Below, in pieces: positions 51,476 to 59,583 of a stretch of DNA of 64,000 nt. The stretch is from Candidatus Rhodoferax odensensis. Lineage in GTDB: Bacteria > Pseudomonadota > Gammaproteobacteria > Burkholderiales > Burkholderiaceae_C. The notes beneath the pieces were generated by a model that was given only the letters and a program-made list of their open reading frames with translations, had not been told where the DNA came from and did no database searches. The DNA lies in contig JADKDJ010000006.1 of assembly GCA_016718405.1 (NCBI GenBank), forward strand, positions 62,001 through 126,000, in the 5' to 3' direction. Within the stretch, counting starts at the first letter, position 1. The number at the start of each line of letters is the position of its first letter. The translations under genes and the position numbers were made by a program.

Positions 51476-51800
51476 GTCGGATCGGGCTTCGCAACTGGGG
51501 CCATCCAATGGTCAATTGATGCCACATTAATTGGGGTCAGACCCCGGCGTACCCTGGCGTACTATCTTGAGCCGGCCGCCCGGTCGGGCCGGAGGTGTCG
51601 TGGGGAAGTCGAAATCTGACCCCAGTTAACGTCAGTTAACGAATTGAAACGACCTTCAAGGATCACTTTCATAACGCTTGCTAAGTACTTAATCTAGAAC
51701 GATATTTGAATGCAATGTGCCTTCAAAATCGAGTCTAAGTCATTGATTTCATTGAAAAAATAATGGCAAGCCCTCTTGCTGTCATGGCATTTGCTGCTAC
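51476..51800. other. Non-coding stretch between hslU and the mraZ control region
   Basis: No gene is seen. It holds the GGGGTCAGA inverted repeat (51527-51629) and two adjacent GTTAACG-type repeats, followed by an AT-rich stretch from ~51640 that should contain the promoter of the division cluster. No -35/-10 pair stands out. Confidence 0.5.
51527..51629. repeat. Long inverted repeat with GGGGTCAGA arms downstream of hslU
   Basis: Left arm TTAATTGGGGTCAGA at 51527-51541 pairs with TCTGACCCCAGTTAA at 51615-51629 (14 of 15). Between them lies an inner GGCCGCCCGGTCGGGCCGG palindrome. It may terminate hslU transcription. The same core occurs after htpX (33822-33859). Confidence 0.75.
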
Positions 51801-51834
51801 AGTGCAAAAAAGTGCAATTAAGTGGTGAAAAGTG
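51801..51834 (+). promoter_or_regulatory. Candidate MraZ operator: four AGTG direct repeats at 10-bp period
   Basis: AGTG starts at 51801, 51811, 51821 and 51831, exactly one helical turn apart. MraZ is an autoregulator that binds arrays of short direct repeats (TGGG-type in E. coli, AAAGTG-type in Mycoplasma) at ~10-bp spacing upstream of its own gene. Position ~100 bp before mraZ fits. This is a strong pattern match, but binding is unproven. Confidence 0.7.
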
Positions 51835-51937
51835 TCTTTGGACATTCACACCTTAATCGCATGGTCAGAGCAAGGTTTCGGCCGGGATCAATTTGAACTC
51901 AAGTTGGTTCGCCGCGAACAAAAGAGGGTGTGCGGTC

Positions 51938-52366
51938 GTGTTTCAAGGGGCGTCTTCGTTAAGTCTGGATGGCAAGGGGCGGCTGTCGGTGCCGACCCGG
52001 CATCGTGACGTGCTGAACGCCACCGCAAGCGGACAGCTCACCATCACCAAACACCCGCATGGCTGTCTGATGGTGTTCCCGCGGCCAGAGTGGGAGAAGT
52101 TTCGTGAACGCATCGCAGCACTGCCGATGTCGGCGCAGTGGTGGAAGCGCATCTTTCTGGGCAATGCGATGGATGTCGACATGGATGCCACCGGACGGGT
52201 GCTGGTGTCGCCTGAGTTGCGCGAGGCCGCGGGCATCGCCAAGGACACCATGTTGCTTGGCATGGGCAACCACTTTGAATTGTGGGACAAGGCCACTTAC
52301 GACGCGCAGGAAGCAAAGGCCATGCAGGGTGAGATGCCCGATGTCTTCAAGGACTTTTCCTTCTAG
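51938..52366 (+). CDS. mraZ: Division/cell-wall cluster regulator MraZ
   Basis: A 142-residue transcription factor with two SpoVT/AbrB-type units: LSLDGKGRLSVPTRHRDVL and VDMDATGRVLVSPELREAAG. The GTG at 51938 gives the family start (M)FQGASSLSLDGKGR and has AGAGGG nine bases upstream; an ATG 45 bases earlier would add an unsupported tail. First gene of the dcw cluster and its likely autorepressor through the AGTG array upstream. Confidence 0.94.
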   Translation: MFQGASSLSLDGKGRLSVPTRHRDVLNATASGQLTITKHPHGCLMVFPRPEWEKFRERIAALPMSAQWWKRIFLGNAMDVDMDATGRVLVSPELREAAGIAKDTMLLGMGNHFELWDKATYDAQEAKAMQGEMPDVFKDFSF

Positions 52367-52375
52367 AGGGCGGCG

Positions 52376-53320
52376 GTGGAAACTTCATGGAATCACACCA
52401 CCGTCTTGTTGAACGAAGCAGTCGAAGCTCTTTTCAGCAATCCGGATGCGGCGCCAGGCGATGTTCGCGCCGCCGAGTCGACCTACGTCGACGCCACATT
52501 TGGCCGCGGCGGGCACACGCGCCTGATCCTGTCGCGTCTGGGGTCAAACGGTCGGCTGGTGGCATTCGACAAGGACCCCGAGGCGGTGGCCGAAGCGGCC
52601 ACGATCGGCGATCCACGATTCACCATTCGTCATCAGGGCTTTGCACACCTTGGCGAGTTGCCTGTCGGCAGCGTCGCTGGCATTTTGCTCGACCTTGGCA
52701 TCAGCTCGCCGCAGGTCGACAACCCGGCGCGAGGTTTCAGCTTTCGGTCCGACGGCCCGTTGGACATGCGCATGGACACCACGCGCGGTCAGAGCGTGGC
52801 GCAGTGGCTGGCCCAGGCCGAACTCAACTCAATAGCGGAGGTGATACGTGACTACGGTGAAGAACGGTTTGCTGGGGCAATTGCAAAGGCGATTGTTGCT
52901 CGCCGACAGGAACGGGGCCCAATTTCAACCACCGCCGAGCTGGCCCAGCTCGTGGCTGGCGCGGTCAAAACCCGCGAGCCGGGCCAGAACCCTGCAACGC
53001 GCACATTTCAGGCTCTTCGGATTTTCATCAATGCCGAGCTTGAAGAGCTGCAACAGGCGCTAGACGCCAGCTTGAAGGTACTGGAGCCTGGAGGTCGCCT
53101 GGTCGTGATCAGTTTCCACTCGCTGGAGGACCGCATCGTCAAGCAGTTCGTCGCGGCGCACTCGCGCGACGGTTATGACCGGCGCGCGCCGCTTGCGCCG
53201 CCCAAGCCGATGCGGCTGCGCTCCCTGGGTCGCATCAAACCGGGCGCGCATGAGGTGAGCGCCAACCCGCGTTCGCGCAGCGCTGTGATGCGCGTCGCAC
53301 AACGGACCCACACACCATGA
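52376..53320 (+). CDS. rsmH: 16S rRNA (cytosine-1402-N4)-methyltransferase
   Basis: A 314-residue SAM methyltransferase (MraW). GTG start at 52376 with AGAGGG at 52365-52370. Motifs: WNHTTVLLNEAVEAL, YVDATFGRGGHTRLIL (SAM loop), FDKDPEAV, GILLDLGISSPQVDNPARGF and the C-terminal VVISFHSLEDRIVKQF. Fits E. coli RsmH (313 residues). It overlaps ftsL by 4 bp. Confidence 0.96.
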   Translation: METSWNHTTVLLNEAVEALFSNPDAAPGDVRAAESTYVDATFGRGGHTRLILSRLGSNGRLVAFDKDPEAVAEAATIGDPRFTIRHQGFAHLGELPVGSVAGILLDLGISSPQVDNPARGFSFRSDGPLDMRMDTTRGQSVAQWLAQAELNSIAEVIRDYGEERFAGAIAKAIVARRQERGPISTTAELAQLVAGAVKTREPGQNPATRTFQALRIFINAELEELQQALDASLKVLEPGGRLVVISFHSLEDRIVKQFVAAHSRDGYDRRAPLAPPKPMRLRSLGRIKPGAHEVSANPRSRSAVMRVAQRTHTP

Positions 53321-53661
53321 TGCGCCTGAACCTGGTGTTGTTGCTGGCTGTGCTGACCAGCGCCTTGTATCTGGTCAATGTTCAGTATGAGTCACGCCGC
53401 CTGTTTGCCGAGCTGGACCGCGCCCGCGCCGAGGCGCGCCGGCTGGAGGTTGAGAGCGAGCGCCTGCAAGTTGAAAAGCGTGCGCAAGCCACACCGTTGC
53501 GGGTCGAGAAACTCGCCAAGGAGCAGTTGCAGATGCGAACCGCGTCGCCGGCCATTACCCTGTACGTTACGGGCGATGGACGCGGCGTTGCCATGGTTGG
53601 GCGGGCCGTGGACGCGCCCGCGTCAGCGCGAACTTCAGGCGGCAGCGCAGGTACACCATGA
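53317..53661 (+). CDS. ftsL: Cell division protein FtsL
   Basis: A 114-residue bitopic protein: short cytoplasmic start, one membrane helix (LNLVLLLAVLTSALYLVNV), and a periplasmic leucine-zipper-like coiled coil (RRLFAELDRARAEARRLEVESERL). FtsL joins FtsB and FtsQ to activate FtsWI. Position between rsmH and ftsI confirms the call. Overlaps rsmH by 4 bp. Confidence 0.92.
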   Translation: MMRLNLVLLLAVLTSALYLVNVQYESRRLFAELDRARAEARRLEVESERLQVEKRAQATPLRVEKLAKEQLQMRTASPAITLYVTGDGRGVAMVGRAVDAPASARTSGGSAGTP

Positions 53662-53692
53662 GCCCGACGCTTACGCAAATGAGGGTGGGGCC

Positions 53693-55426
53693 ATGAGCCG
53701 CAGCGTGGTTTACACGTCGAGCCCGCTGCTGGCCAGCCGAACCCCGGTCTGGCGCAGCAAGCTGGTGGTGGCGGCCGTGGCGCTGGCCTTTATGGGGCTG
53801 GCCGCGCGCGCTGCCTATATCCAGGTGGTGGCGAATGATTTTTTCCAGAAGCAAGGTGAGGTGCGTTTTGCCCGAACGCTGGATCTGCCGGCCAACCGGG
53901 GGCGAATACTGGACCGCAACGGCTTGATTTTGGCCTCCAGTGTGCCAGCGCCCAGTATCTGGGCGATCCCCGAAGACGTCGACCTCAACCCTGAGCAGCT
54001 CAAGCGGCTCAGCAAATTGCTGGACATGCCAGCGGCGGAGTTGAGCAAGCGCCTGGCCAACGACGACAAGACTTTCGTTTGGCTCAAGCGCCAGGTCGAC
54101 GAGTCGGTTGCGGCCCAAGTGGCGGCCATGGGCATCAAGGGCATTTACCAACGCAAAGAGTACAAACGTCAGTACCCCGAGGGCGAGGCGGCGGCGCACG
54201 TGGTCGGCTTTACCAATGTCGAAGACGCCGGACAAGAGGGTGTCGAGCTGGCCTTCAACCACAACCTGGTCGGACGTGCCGGTTCGCGCCGTGTCATCAA
54301 GGATCGGCTCGGTCAGGTGGTCGAGGCGGTGGGTGAGCAGGTGTCGCCAGTGGACGGCCCTGACATCCAATTGAGCATTGACAGCAAGGTGCAGTTCTTC
54401 GCCTACCAAAAGCTGCGCGACGCGGTGCTGGAGCACAAGGCCAAGGCTGGCAGTGTGGTGGTGCTCAATGTGCTCACCGGTGAAGTGTTGGCGCTGGCGA
54501 ACTACCCCAGTTACTCGCCAGGCAAGCGCCAGAACCTGAGTGGCGCGCAACTTCGCAATCGCGCCCTGACGGATACCTTCGAGCCGGGCTCGACCATGAA
54601 ACCCTTTGTGGTTGCGCTGGCGCTGGAGAAGGGGCTCGTGACGCCTGACACGGCGATTCAGACCGCGCCGGGGCGCATCCACATTGGCAGCGCCACCATC
54701 AGCGATGCCCACCCGCATGGGGTGTTGACGGTCAATGAGGTGATTCAGAAGTCCAGCAACGTGGGCACGGTCAAGATGGCCATGCAGATGCAGCCACGCG
54801 AGATGTGGGAGATGTTTAACCACGTTGGTCTCGGACAGAAGCCCCGGGTGCCGTTCCCTGGCGCTGTGAGCGGGCGTTTGCGCGCCCACAAGACCTGGCG
54901 ACCGATCGAGCAAGCCACCATGAGCTACGGCTACGGCCTGTCGACCAGTCTGTTTCAGCTGGCCAGTGCCTACAGCGTGTTTGCGCGTGATGGCGAATGG
55001 GTGCCGGTCACGATGCTCAAGTCGCCCGAGCAGGTGGCCGGTGTGCGTGTCATGAGCGAGCCCACGGCGGCGGCGCTGCGCAACATGTTGCACATGGCCA
55101 CCGTCGCGGGCGGCACGGCGCCGAAGGCCCAGACCATGGGTTACTCGGTGGGTGGCAAGACCGGCACCGCTCACAAACAAGAGGGCCGCGGCTACGCTGA
55201 CAAAAAGTATCGCAGCTTCTTCGTGGGAATGGCCCCGATCGATCGGCCGCGCATTGTGGTGGCGGTGATGATTGACGAGCCCAACAATGGAAAGCATTTT
55301 GGCGGGGATGTGGCCGCGCCCGTGTTCAGCGAGACGGTGCAGCAGTCGTTGCGCATGTTGGGCGTGCAACCGGACATGAATGTGCGACCGCAGATCGTGG
55401 CCCAAGCTGAGGAGGAGAGCTTCTGA
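53693..55426 (+). CDS. ftsI: Septal peptidoglycan transpeptidase FtsI (PBP3)
   Basis: A 577-residue class B penicillin-binding protein. N-terminal membrane anchor (LVVAAVALAFMGLAARAAYI), pedestal domain with NRGRILDRNG, then the transpeptidase with active-site EPGSTMKPF, KSSNVGT and GGKTGTAHK. ATG at 53693 is chosen (MSRSVVYTSSPLL); the frame is open upstream over ftsL. Adjacent to murE with a 1-bp stop/start overlap (TGATG). Confidence 0.96.
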   Translation: MSRSVVYTSSPLLASRTPVWRSKLVVAAVALAFMGLAARAAYIQVVANDFFQKQGEVRFARTLDLPANRGRILDRNGLILASSVPAPSIWAIPEDVDLNPEQLKRLSKLLDMPAAELSKRLANDDKTFVWLKRQVDESVAAQVAAMGIKGIYQRKEYKRQYPEGEAAAHVVGFTNVEDAGQEGVELAFNHNLVGRAGSRRVIKDRLGQVVEAVGEQVSPVDGPDIQLSIDSKVQFFAYQKLRDAVLEHKAKAGSVVVLNVLTGEVLALANYPSYSPGKRQNLSGAQLRNRALTDTFEPGSTMKPFVVALALEKGLVTPDTAIQTAPGRIHIGSATISDAHPHGVLTVNEVIQKSSNVGTVKMAMQMQPREMWEMFNHVGLGQKPRVPFPGAVSGRLRAHKTWRPIEQATMSYGYGLSTSLFQLASAYSVFARDGEWVPVTMLKSPEQVAGVRVMSEPTAAALRNMLHMATVAGGTAPKAQTMGYSVGGKTGTAHKQEGRGYADKKYRSFFVGMAPIDRPRIVVAVMIDEPNNGKHFGGDVAAPVFSETVQQSLRMLGVQPDMNVRPQIVAQAEEESF

Positions 55427-56967
55427 TGCTGGCCCTGCACAGTCCCCAGGAGGCTGCGGCCTGGCTTCGTGCGCGCGTGCATGGGGCCCTGCGCACCGAC
55501 AGCCGCCAGGTGCAGGCGGGCGATGGCTTCATCGCCTGGCCCGGCGCCGCCACTGATGGCCGCGCCCACGTGGCGGATGCCCTGCGCCGTGGTGCGGCGG
55601 CCTGTCTGGTCGAGCGCGACGGTGTCGAAGCGTTTGCCTTCGACGATGCGACCGTCGCCAGCTACGTCGCGCTCAAGGCCGCGTCCGGGCCAATTGCTGC
55701 GGCCTACTATGCAGATCCCTCGCAGGCGTTGCGTGTGCTGGCGGTGACCGGCACCAACGGCAAGACCTCCACCAGTTGGTGGCTGGCGCAGGCCCTGAGC
55801 ACCTTGCCCGCGCCGCTGACACAGCGCTGCGCCGTTGTGGGCACGCTGGGTGTGGGGGTGCCGCCGCTGCCAGGCTGCAGCGCAGACGACCCTCTGGCAG
55901 TGGTGTCGACCGGCTTGACGACACCCGACCCGGTGTTGCTGCAGCAAAGCTTCCGCCGCTTTGTCGATGCCGGCTTTGCCGCCTGCGCGATCGAAGCGTC
56001 CTCCATTGGCATCGTCGAGCAGCGACTTGACGGCACGAGCATTCACACTGCCTTGTTGACCAACCTGACCCAGGACCACCTGGACTACCACGGCGACATG
56101 GCGTCCTACTGGCAGGCCAAACGCAAGCTGTTTGCCTGGCCCGGATTGCGTGCGGCGGTTGTCAACGTTGATGACGCCCACGGCGAGCAACTGGCCAACT
56201 CGCTGCGTGAGGGTGCACTTGACTTGTGGACGGTTTCATGTCGTGAGCCGGCCCGTTTGCACGCGGACGACATTCGTTACGGTGAACGTGGCCTCACGTT
56301 CGACGTGCATGAGGGCGCCGACACGCATCGGCTGCAGACGGCTTTGATCGGTCACTACAACGTGTCCAATGTGCTGGTGGTACTGGCCGGCATGCGCACG
56401 CTTGGCGTGCCGTTGGCAGCGGCGGCGCAGGCGTGCCAATCACTGACTCCCGTGCCAGGTCGCATGCAATGCCTAGGCGCGGCGGGCCAACCCTTGGTCG
56501 TTGTGGACTATGCCCACACCCCGGATGCTTTGGACAAGGCGCTGTCCACGCTGCACGCCCTGGCCCAGCAACGCGGTGGCCGACTTTGGTGCGTGTTTGG
56601 TTGCGGCGGTGATCGCGATCCGATCAAGCGGCCACTGATGGGCGCCGTCGCGGCCCGCCATGCTGACCGTATCGTCGTGACCAGCGACAACCCTCGCGGG
56701 GAGCGGGCGCAGGCTATCATCAGCCAGATTTTGCTGGGGGTAACGCATGATGGCTCGGCCACCGTGCAGTCCGACCGCGCCCTGGCCATCGCGCAGAGCG
56801 TCGCGCAGGCCGGGCCCCTGGACGTGGTTCTGGTGGCCGGCAAGGGCCACGAGGACTATCAAGAAGTGGCCGGCGTGCGCCGGCCGTTTTCCGATGTGCA
56901 ACAGGTAGGACAGGCCCTGGCCGTGTGGCCAGCGCCTGCGCCCCGGCAGGACATCTCGCATGAATGA
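55426..56967 (+). CDS. murE: UDP-MurNAc-tripeptide synthetase, meso-diaminopimelate-adding
   Basis: A 513-residue Mur ligase. ATP loop VTGTNGKTSTSWW, the FEASSxG-like AIEASSIGI, the middle-domain VNVDDAHG, and the DNPRGE motif that specifies meso-diaminopimelate over lysine. VDYAHTPDALDKAL is also conserved. The amino acid comes from DapF. It overlaps murF by 8 bp. Confidence 0.96.
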   Translation: MLALHSPQEAAAWLRARVHGALRTDSRQVQAGDGFIAWPGAATDGRAHVADALRRGAAACLVERDGVEAFAFDDATVASYVALKAASGPIAAAYYADPSQALRVLAVTGTNGKTSTSWWLAQALSTLPAPLTQRCAVVGTLGVGVPPLPGCSADDPLAVVSTGLTTPDPVLLQQSFRRFVDAGFAACAIEASSIGIVEQRLDGTSIHTALLTNLTQDHLDYHGDMASYWQAKRKLFAWPGLRAAVVNVDDAHGEQLANSLREGALDLWTVSCREPARLHADDIRYGERGLTFDVHEGADTHRLQTALIGHYNVSNVLVVLAGMRTLGVPLAAAAQACQSLTPVPGRMQCLGAAGQPLVVVDYAHTPDALDKALSTLHALAQQRGGRLWCVFGCGGDRDPIKRPLMGAVAARHADRIVVTSDNPRGERAQAIISQILLGVTHDGSATVQSDRALAIAQSVAQAGPLDVVLVAGKGHEDYQEVAGVRRPFSDVQQVGQALAVWPAPAPRQDISHE

Positions 56968-58381
56968 CGCCATGACCCTGTCGGGCGTATTGCCTTGGCT
57001 GACCGACGCAACGCTGGTGGGCAACGGCGCTGTAGGCGTGCAGCGTGTGCACACGGATACGCGCACGCTGCAGGCTGGCGATCTGTTTGTGGCGCTGCGT
57101 GGGGAGCGCTTTGACGGCAGTGACTTCCTGATTGAGGCGCGCGTCAAGGGCGCCGTGGCGGCGCTCTGCCAGGGCGACGCACTGGCACGACTCCAGGCGT
57201 CTGGTTTGCCGGGTGTGATGGTGCCCGACGTCAAATGCGCGTTGGCGCAACTTGCGACGGGCTGGCGTGCCCAGTTCAAATTGCCGCTGATCGCCGTCAC
57301 CGGCAGTAACGGCAAGACCACCGTGACGCAGATGATCGCGTCGATCCTGCAGGCGTTCAAGCCGGGGGCCGTTCTGGCAACGCAGGGTAACTTCAACAAC
57401 GAGATTGGCGTGCCCCTGACCGTGCTGCGACTGCGCGCCGAACATCAAGTGGCGGTGGTCGAGCTTGGCATGAACCACCCCGGTGAGATTGCCACGCTGG
57501 CCGCCATCGCCCAACCCACGGTGGCGCTGGTCAACAACGCGCAGCGTGAGCATCTGGAATTCATGGCCACGGTCGAAGCAGTGGCGCTGGAGAACGGCAG
57601 TGTCATTGACGCCTTGCCGGGCAACGGCGTAGCCGTGTTTCCCCAAGACGATGCGTTCACGCCACTGTGGTTGGCCAGGGCGGCGCAACGTGCCACTTTG
57701 TGTTTCGGCATGGATCAGACCCAGGGCTCGCCCGATGTCCTTTGCCAAAGCGCGGAGTGGTCGGGTGACCGCTGGCAAGTGGCCGCCGACACCCCGGTCG
57801 GGGACTTGAAGTATGCGCTGCACATTGCAGGTCTGCACAACGTGCGTAATTCGTTGGCGGCTGCCTGCTGTGCGTTGGCTGCTGGCGTGCCACTGAGCGC
57901 CATCGCCACCGGACTGTCGGCCTTTGAACCGGTCAAGGGGCGTTCCCGGGCCATCACGCTGCGCTGCGACGGCAAGGCCTTGACGGTGGTGGACGATACC
58001 TACAACGCCAACCCCGACTCGGTGCGCGCCGCCGTGGCGGTACTGGCCAGTTTGCCCGGTCCGCGCCTGCTGGTGCTTGGTGACATGGGAGAGGTGGGCG
58101 ACCAGGGCTCAGCCTTTCACGCGCAGGCGGGGCGCGAGGCTCATGCGGCGGGCATCGACCGCTTGATGACGTTGGGCGAGGCTTCAGCCGCGGCCAGTGA
58201 CCAGTTCCACGGGGGGCGCCACTTTGCCAGCGTGCAGTCGCTCAATGCGGCGGTGCTGGCGGCCTTGCCGCACATGGGCAGCGTGCTGGTCAAGGGCTCG
58301 CGTTTCATGAAGATGGAGCGGGTGGTGCAGGCGATCACCAGCGCTGTATCAAGCGAAAAGGAAGAAACCCATGCGGCTTGA
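56960..58381 (+). CDS. murF: UDP-MurNAc-pentapeptide synthetase (D-Ala-D-Ala ligase)
   Basis: A 473-residue Mur ligase adding D-Ala-D-Ala. ATP loop VTGSNGKTTVTQM, FNNEIGVPLTVL, VVELGMNHPGEI and DDTYNANPDSVRAAV match MurF; N-terminal domain with DTRTLQAGDLFVALRGERFDG. Overlaps the end of murE. Confidence 0.96.
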   Translation: MNDAMTLSGVLPWLTDATLVGNGAVGVQRVHTDTRTLQAGDLFVALRGERFDGSDFLIEARVKGAVAALCQGDALARLQASGLPGVMVPDVKCALAQLATGWRAQFKLPLIAVTGSNGKTTVTQMIASILQAFKPGAVLATQGNFNNEIGVPLTVLRLRAEHQVAVVELGMNHPGEIATLAAIAQPTVALVNNAQREHLEFMATVEAVALENGSVIDALPGNGVAVFPQDDAFTPLWLARAAQRATLCFGMDQTQGSPDVLCQSAEWSGDRWQVAADTPVGDLKYALHIAGLHNVRNSLAAACCALAAGVPLSAIATGLSAFEPVKGRSRAITLRCDGKALTVVDDTYNANPDSVRAAVAVLASLPGPRLLVLGDMGEVGDQGSAFHAQAGREAHAAGIDRLMTLGEASAAASDQFHGGRHFASVQSLNAAVLAALPHMGSVLVKGSRFMKMERVVQAITSAVSSEKEETHAA

Positions 58382-58402
58382 GTCCTTGTCCCGGAGGGCC
58401 CC

Positions 58403-59581
58403 ATGCTGTTGAGTCTGGCCCAGTGGTTGCAGACACTGATGCCTGAACTTGGCTTCCTTCGGGTGTTTCAGTATCTGACCTTTCGCGCTGTGATGGCGGC
58501 GTTGACGGCACTGCTGATGGGCCTTGCGGCCGGCCCGTTCGTGATCCGCCGACTCACCGCACTGAAGATCGGGCAACCGATCCGCGGCTACGCCATGCAA
58601 AGTCACCTCAGCAAGAGCGGCACACCGACCATGGGTGGTGTGCTGATCCTGCTGTGCATTGCGGTATCAACTCTGTTGTGGTTCGATCTGACCAATCGGT
58701 TTGTCTGGATCGTGCTGCTGGTCACGCTTGGGTTTGGCGCGATCGGCTGGGTGGACGATTGGCGCAAGGTGGTCAACAAGGACCCGGAAGGGATGCGTTC
58801 GCGCGAGAAGTATTTCTGGCAGTCCGTCATTGGTCTGGTGGCGGCCTTGTATCTGGTGTTCAGCATTTCGGAGAGCTCGAATCTGCGCGTGCTGGAGCTG
58901 TTCTTCAAGTGGGTGCAGTCCGGCTTCGATGTCAACTTGCCGCCCAAGGCGGGCTTGTTGCTGCCCTTCTTCAAGGAGGTCAGCTATCCCTTGGGCGTTT
59001 TCGGTTTTGTGATCCTGACCTACCTGGTGATTGTGGGATCGAGCAATGCGGTCAATCTGACCGATGGGCTCGACGGTCTGGCGATCATGCCGGTCGTCAT
59101 GGTGGGTTCTTCGCTGGGTGTTTTCGCCTACGTCACCGGTAGCGCGGTGTTTTCCAAGTACTTGTTCTTTCCGCACATTCCGGGTTCGGGCGAGTTGCTG
59201 ATCTTCTGCTCTGCCATGGCCGGCGCGGGACTTGCCTTTCTGTGGTTCAACACCCATCCGGCTCAGGTGTTCATGGGTGATGTTGGCGCTCTGGCGCTTG
59301 GTGGGGCGTTGGGCACGATCGCCGTGATCGTGCGCCAGGAGATCGTACTGGCCATCATGGGGGGCATCTTCGTGGTGGAGGCGCTGTCGGTGATGCTGCA
59401 GGTGACTTACTTCAAGTACACCAAGCGCAAGTACGGGCAGGGTCAGCGCTTGCTCAAGATGGCACCGTTGCATCACCATTTCGAAAAGAGCGGCTGGGAG
59501 GAGACGCAAGTGGTGGTTCGCTTCTGGATCATCACCATGCTGTTGTGTCTGGTTGGCTTGTCGACGCTGAAGCTGAGGTAG
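58403..59581 (+). CDS. mraY: Phospho-MurNAc-pentapeptide translocase MraY
   Basis: A 392-residue ten-helix membrane enzyme making lipid I on undecaprenyl phosphate. The catalytic acidic motif GWVDDWRK, NLTDGLDGLA and the HHHFEKSGW motif are present. KSGTPTMGGVLIL near the N-terminus is typical. It is separated by two bases from murD. Confidence 0.96.
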   Translation: MLLSLAQWLQTLMPELGFLRVFQYLTFRAVMAALTALLMGLAAGPFVIRRLTALKIGQPIRGYAMQSHLSKSGTPTMGGVLILLCIAVSTLLWFDLTNRFVWIVLLVTLGFGAIGWVDDWRKVVNKDPEGMRSREKYFWQSVIGLVAALYLVFSISESSNLRVLELFFKWVQSGFDVNLPPKAGLLLPFFKEVSYPLGVFGFVILTYLVIVGSSNAVNLTDGLDGLAIMPVVMVGSSLGVFAYVTGSAVFSKYLFFPHIPGSGELLIFCSAMAGAGLAFLWFNTHPAQVFMGDVGALALGGALGTIAVIVRQEIVLAIMGGIFVVEALSVMLQVTYFKYTKRKYGQGQRLLKMAPLHHHFEKSGWEETQVVVRFWIITMLLCLVGLSTLKLR

Positions 59582-59583
59582 CC

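Noticed and set aside
53567..55405. Long minus-strand open frame over ftsI
   Set aside because: Antisense to a gene with all penicillin-binding motifs; no domain in its own translation.
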